The position numbers and the translations under genes are program-made. A stretch of DNA of 34,910 nucleotides from Ferrovibrio sp. (lineage in GTDB: Bacteria; Pseudomonadota; Alphaproteobacteria; Ferrovibrionales; Ferrovibrionaceae): NCBI RefSeq assembly GCF_025869515.1, contig NZ_JAOZVR010000110.1, positions 1 through 34,910 on the forward strand, in the 5' to 3' direction. The notes beneath the pieces were generated by a model. It ran no database searches and had not been told where the DNA came from. It saw only the letters and a program-made list of their open reading frames with translations. This document shows, in pieces, positions 31,754 through 34,910 of the stretch (its first letter is position 1; each line of letters starts with the position of its first letter).

Positions 31754-32900
31754 GGCCCTTCTCGGCGGCGAGCTGCACCTTGTCGCCGGCCATCAGCGAC
31801 TCCGGCGGGCTGTCGATGATGCGGTCCTTGGCGTCGAGGCCGGAGACCTCCACGGTCTTGCCGAGATCGCGGCTGATCGCGATGTCCTTCATCGTCACCG
31901 TGTTGTTGTCGCCGAGCACGGCGACACGCAGGCCGTCGCGCGAAAAGATCAGGCTGCTGGCCGGGATCGACAGACTGCCGGCGCCCGGCGGAATCAGCAG
32001 TTTGACGTCGGCGTAGCCGCCGGCCGGCAGCGTGCCATCGGCGTTGTCGACCACCAGCTGTACCAGGCTGCCGCCGGAGCGCGCATTCACCGATCCCGCC
32101 AGGTTCTGCACCGTCGCGGTGAACGTGCGGCCCGGATATTCGGGCAGGCCGAGTTCGGCTTGGCCGCCGATCTTGATCGCCGGCATGAAGCTCTGAGGCA
32201 CCTGCACGTAGACGCGCAGCTTGCGCGTGTCCGCAACCGTGAACAGCGCCGGGCCGTTGCTGGCGCCGGAGCTGATCAGCGCGCCGAGATCGGTGGAGCG
32301 CGAGGTCACCACGCCGTCGAACGGCGCGACGATGCGGCGGAAGTTCTGCGTCGCCACCAGCGCGTCGACCGCGGCGCGCGCGGCCAGCGCGGCAGCTTTC
32401 TTGGCGGCGTAGTCGCCGGCCTTTTCGTCGACTTCCTGGGTCGACACCGCGTCGGTGCCGAGCATCGCCTGCCAGCGCTTGGCGGTGCTTTCGGCGAGCT
32501 TGGCATCGGCCTCGGCCCTGACCAGGTTGGCGCGCATCTGTGCCAGCTCCTGGTCCAGGTCCGGCGTTTCGATCTCCGCGAGCAGCTGGCCGGCTTTCAC
32601 CGGTGCGCCGATGTCGACGTACCACTTCTTCAGATAGCCGTTGGCGCGCGCGTAGATCGGTGCGTTGTAGTAGGCCTCGAGGCGGCCCGGCAGCTGCAGG
32701 CCGCTGGCGTCTCCCAGCGGCTGGGGCTCGGCGACGATCACGCTCGGGATCACGTTGGCGGCGGTCCAGTCCTGCAGCGCGCTACTGCTGCGCGCGCGCT
32801 GGGTCAGGCCGATCGCGACAATCGCGATCGCGACGCAGGCGCCGACGATGCCGGCAGTGCGCGGGCCGCGCGTGGCCGGAGTGGAATCAGTTGACGACAT
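31734..32900 (-). CDS. RND efflux periplasmic adaptor (membrane fusion protein)
   Basis: A 388-residue adaptor with one N-terminal anchor helix (about 15-33), a lipoyl-like half (LPGRLEAYYNAPIYARANGYLKKWYVDIGAPVKAGQLLAEIETPD), a helical hairpin (about 110-165), the second lipoyl half (IVAPFDGVVTSRSTDLGALIS) and beta-barrel plus membrane-proximal domains. It bridges the inner-membrane pump and the outer-membrane duct. ATG at 32900 was taken because the 19 extra upstream codons lie well inside the pump gene; the overlap with the pump is 14 bases. Confidence 0.92.
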   Translation of the reverse strand: MSSTDSTPATRGPRTAGIVGACVAIAIVAIGLTQRARSSSALQDWTAANVIPSVIVAEPQPLGDASGLQLPGRLEAYYNAPIYARANGYLKKWYVDIGAPVKAGQLLAEIETPDLDQELAQMRANLVRAEADAKLAESTAKRWQAMLGTDAVSTQEVDEKAGDYAAKKAAALAARAAVDALVATQNFRRIVAPFDGVVTSRSTDLGALISSGASNGPALFTVADTRKLRVYVQVPQSFMPAIKIGGQAELGLPEYPGRTFTATVQNLAGSVNARSGGSLVQLVVDNADGTLPAGGYADVKLLIPPGAGSLSIPASSLIFSRDGLRVAVLGDNNTVTMKDIAISRDLGKTVEVSGLDAKDRIIDSPPESLMAGDKVQLAAEKGHDAKKS

Positions 32901-34910
32901 GAGGGTGTCCCGAGACTGGAGCAGAAGACGAAGACGATGCGCGGCCATGACGCGCATGGACGATGCTGAATACGATCGGTACGAAGAACAGCGTTGCGGT
33001 GGTCGCGAACATCAGGCCGCCGATCACCGCGCGGCCCAGCGGGGCGTTCTGTTCGCCACCTTCGCCCAGGCCGAGCGCCATCGGCGCCATGCCGATGATC
33101 ATCGCCAGTGCGGTCATCAGCACCGGGCGGAAACGGGTGAAGCCGGCTTCCAGCGCGGCCTGAACCGCGTTGCCGGTCGCGAGCAGGCGTTCGCGCGCGA
33201 AGCTGATCACCAGGATCGAGTTCGCGGTCGATACGCCCATGCACATGATCGCGCCGGTCAGCGCCGGTACCGACAGCGGCGTCTGCGTAGTGAACAATAT
33301 CCAGACGATGCCGGCGAGTGCGGCTGGCAGTGCGGTGATGATCACGAACGGATCAGCCCAGGACTGGAAGTTCACGACGATCAGCAGGTAGATCAGCACG
33401 ACCGCGCCGAGCAGGCCGAGCAGCAGGCCGGTGAAAGCCTGGTTCATCGTCGTGATCTGACCGCGCAGCGTCACCGTGGTGCCGAGCGGGGCAGCCTTGG
33501 CCGATTCGTCGATGACCTTCTGCACGTCGGTGGCGATGCTGCCCAGATCGCGGCCCTGCGGCGTCGCGAAGATGTCGATCACCGGCAGGATGTCGCGGTT
33601 GCTGATCACGGCCGGTGTCACGCTGCGGGTGATCTCGCTGATGGCGCCGAGCACCTGCGGCTCCGTGGCATTGACCGCGTTCACCGGCAGGCTTTCCAGC
33701 CCCGGCAGCGTGTCGAGCTTGTACTGCGGAATCTGCGCGACGACCTGGTACGGCACGCCGTTTTCGGGATTCAGCCACCACAGCGGCGCGACCTGACTGG
33801 AACCGGCGAGCGAAATCACCATGCTGTTGGTGACGTCGCGCGAAGTGATGCCAAGCTGCTGGGCGCGGGCGCGGTCGATGTCGACATTCAGCGTCGGATA
33901 GTTCGCGGTCTGCTGGATACGCGCGTCGGCAATGCCCGGAATCTGGCGGATCTTGCGCAGCAGCTCCTTGGCGTAGGCGCGGTTCTCGGCCAGCGCCCGT
34001 CCGCGAATCTGCACCGTGATTGGCGACGGGCTGCCGAAGTTCAGGATCTGGCTGGTGATGTCGGCCGGCAGGAACGAGAACGTGACCATCGGGAATTCAC
34101 GCGGCAGCCGCTCGCGCAGCTCGCGCATGTAATCGGCGGTCGGCTTGTGGTCCTTGTTCAGTGCGATCTGGATATCGCCGTCCTGGGGGCCGATGGTGCC
34201 GGTGTTGTTGTAAGCATTGTTGATCGGCGACGACGGCAGGCCGATGTTGTCGGTGATCACCGCGATCTCCTGCGGCGGAATAACGCGGCGGATCGAATCC
34301 TGGATCTGCGCGAAGTAGCGCGAGGTTTCTTCCAGGCGCGTGCCGACCGGAACCCGCGCATGCAGCAGCATCTGCCCGGTGTCCACCGCCGGGAAGAAGT
34401 TGCGCCCCAGCGCCGGCACCAGCAGGAATGACAGCGCGATCACCGCGATGAAGCCGGCGACGAAGCCGCGGCGATGCTTCACCGCCAGCTGCAGCCACTG
34501 GTGGTAGCCGTCGCGGATGCGCTCGAAGCGTGCTTCGAAGCCGCGCTGGAAGCGCGCCAGCGGATTGCGCGACGGCGGCAGCGCCGCGTTGTTGCCGTGC
34601 AGGTCCGTGTGCGGCGCGTGTGGCTTCAGCAAGTACTTGGCCATCGTCGGCACCAGCGTGCGCGACAGGATGAACGAGCAGACCATCGCGAACATCACGC
34701 TCATCGCCATCGGCACGAACAGGAAGCGGGCGATACCTTCGAGGAAGAACATCGGCACGAACACGATGCAGATGCACAGCAGCGACACGAACGCTGGCGT
34801 GACGATCTGCGCGGCACCGTCGAGGATCGCGGTCTCGACGTCCTTGCCCTGTTCGAGATGCCAGTTGATGTTCTCGATGGTCACGGTGGCATCGTCGACC
34901 AGGATGCCGA
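32887..34910 (-). CDS. RND efflux transporter permease, 5' end beyond the window
   Basis: The C-terminal 674 or so residues of an HAE1-type multidrug pump are present. The window edge falls in GILVDDATVTIEN, the TM4 segment whose two aspartates carry protons. Next come the middle membrane helices, the second porter/docking region (from about 34430 to 33400 on the sequence) and the last membrane helices ending VFSIVHARHGRASS. About 350-400 N-terminal residues should lie to the right of the window. It is the first of the three overlapping efflux genes. Substrates cannot be predicted. Confidence 0.93.
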   Translation of the reverse strand, partial: GILVDDATVTIENINWHLEQGKDVETAILDGAAQIVTPAFVSLLCICIVFVPMFFLEGIARFLFVPMAMSVMFAMVCSFILSRTLVPTMAKYLLKPHAPHTDLHGNNAALPPSRNPLARFQRGFEARFERIRDGYHQWLQLAVKHRRGFVAGFIAVIALSFLLVPALGRNFFPAVDTGQMLLHARVPVGTRLEETSRYFAQIQDSIRRVIPPQEIAVITDNIGLPSSPINNAYNNTGTIGPQDGDIQIALNKDHKPTADYMRELRERLPREFPMVTFSFLPADITSQILNFGSPSPITVQIRGRALAENRAYAKELLRKIRQIPGIADARIQQTANYPTLNVDIDRARAQQLGITSRDVTNSMVISLAGSSQVAPLWWLNPENGVPYQVVAQIPQYKLDTLPGLESLPVNAVNATEPQVLGAISEITRSVTPAVISNRDILPVIDIFATPQGRDLGSIATDVQKVIDESAKAAPLGTTVTLRGQITTMNQAFTGLLLGLLGAVVLIYLLIVVNFQSWADPFVIITALPAALAGIVWILFTTQTPLSVPALTGAIMCMGVSTANSILVISFARERLLATGNAVQAALEAGFTRFRPVLMTALAMIIGMAPMALGLGEGGEQNAPLGRAVIGGLMFATTATLFFVPIVFSIVHARHGRASSSSSAPVSGHPHVVN

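Noticed and set aside
32755..34431. 558-residue plus-strand frame opposite the RND genes
   Set aside because: Antisense shadow of clear efflux genes, rich in R, H and Q and without domains.

Overview
The window joins a mobile genomic island (about 1-24198) to ordinary chromosome (24199-34910). The organism is probably a GC-rich gammaproteobacterium. This rests on the tRNA-Met sequence, the LRR-kinase, bestrophin and RND gene content, and strong GC third-position bias in the right part. A placement near Xanthomonadales/Nevskiales is only a guess. The junction is sharp: 24154-24198 is the 3' 45 bases of an elongator tRNA-Met(CAU) gene without its 5' half, followed by a tRNA-type terminator. That is what an integrative element leaves at its distal attachment site.

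Island, left part (1-6195): tandem hairpins sit before a replication-relaxation/MobC-like mobilisation gene. A minus-strand group follows (lipoprotein, CxxC protein, membrane protein with a C-terminal NPATG tail), divergent from a small XRE regulator with a perfect palindromic operator candidate between them. Next is the cut-off N-terminus of a probable large gene, broken by an IS21-family element. That element was itself hit by an IS3-family insertion (4390-5994) between its terminal repeats.

Island, central part (6196-21644): this is the main discovery. The two flanks of this 15,449-bp block are the two halves of one istB gene. Removing the block and one copy of a 6-bp duplication (GGCAGT) restores the istB reading frame exactly (...LTHHC-HIVETG...). 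The block begins TG and ends CA. Each end carries three inverted TGACC-centred repeats at 22-23 bp spacing, as in IS21-type ends, yet I find no intact transposase inside. Its cargo looks like a stress/ion-homeostasis set: Na+/H+ antiporter, UmuD-like protein, trehalose-6-phosphate phosphatase and a membrane-anchored HAMP-containing trehalose-6-phosphate synthase, a GH15 glucanase/trehalase-like enzyme, an MscS channel, a pentapeptide-repeat lipoprotein, a MASE1 kinase with FixJ-type regulator, a hybrid kinase and a ClC antiporter.

Island, right part (21651-24198): the 5' istB remnant, a repeat field (two 80-bp units, three 22-bp iteron-like repeats, a 26-bp alternating pyrimidine-purine tract, AGAAGTAAC repeats, paired hairpins) that resembles a replication or transfer origin, then decayed or unrecognised small genes up to the tRNA fragment.

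Chromosome (24199-34910): LRR protein kinase, a LuxR-type two-component pair, a bestrophin-like channel with a tandem universal stress protein, a small hypothetical gene, and a tripartite RND efflux operon whose transporter gene runs off the right edge.
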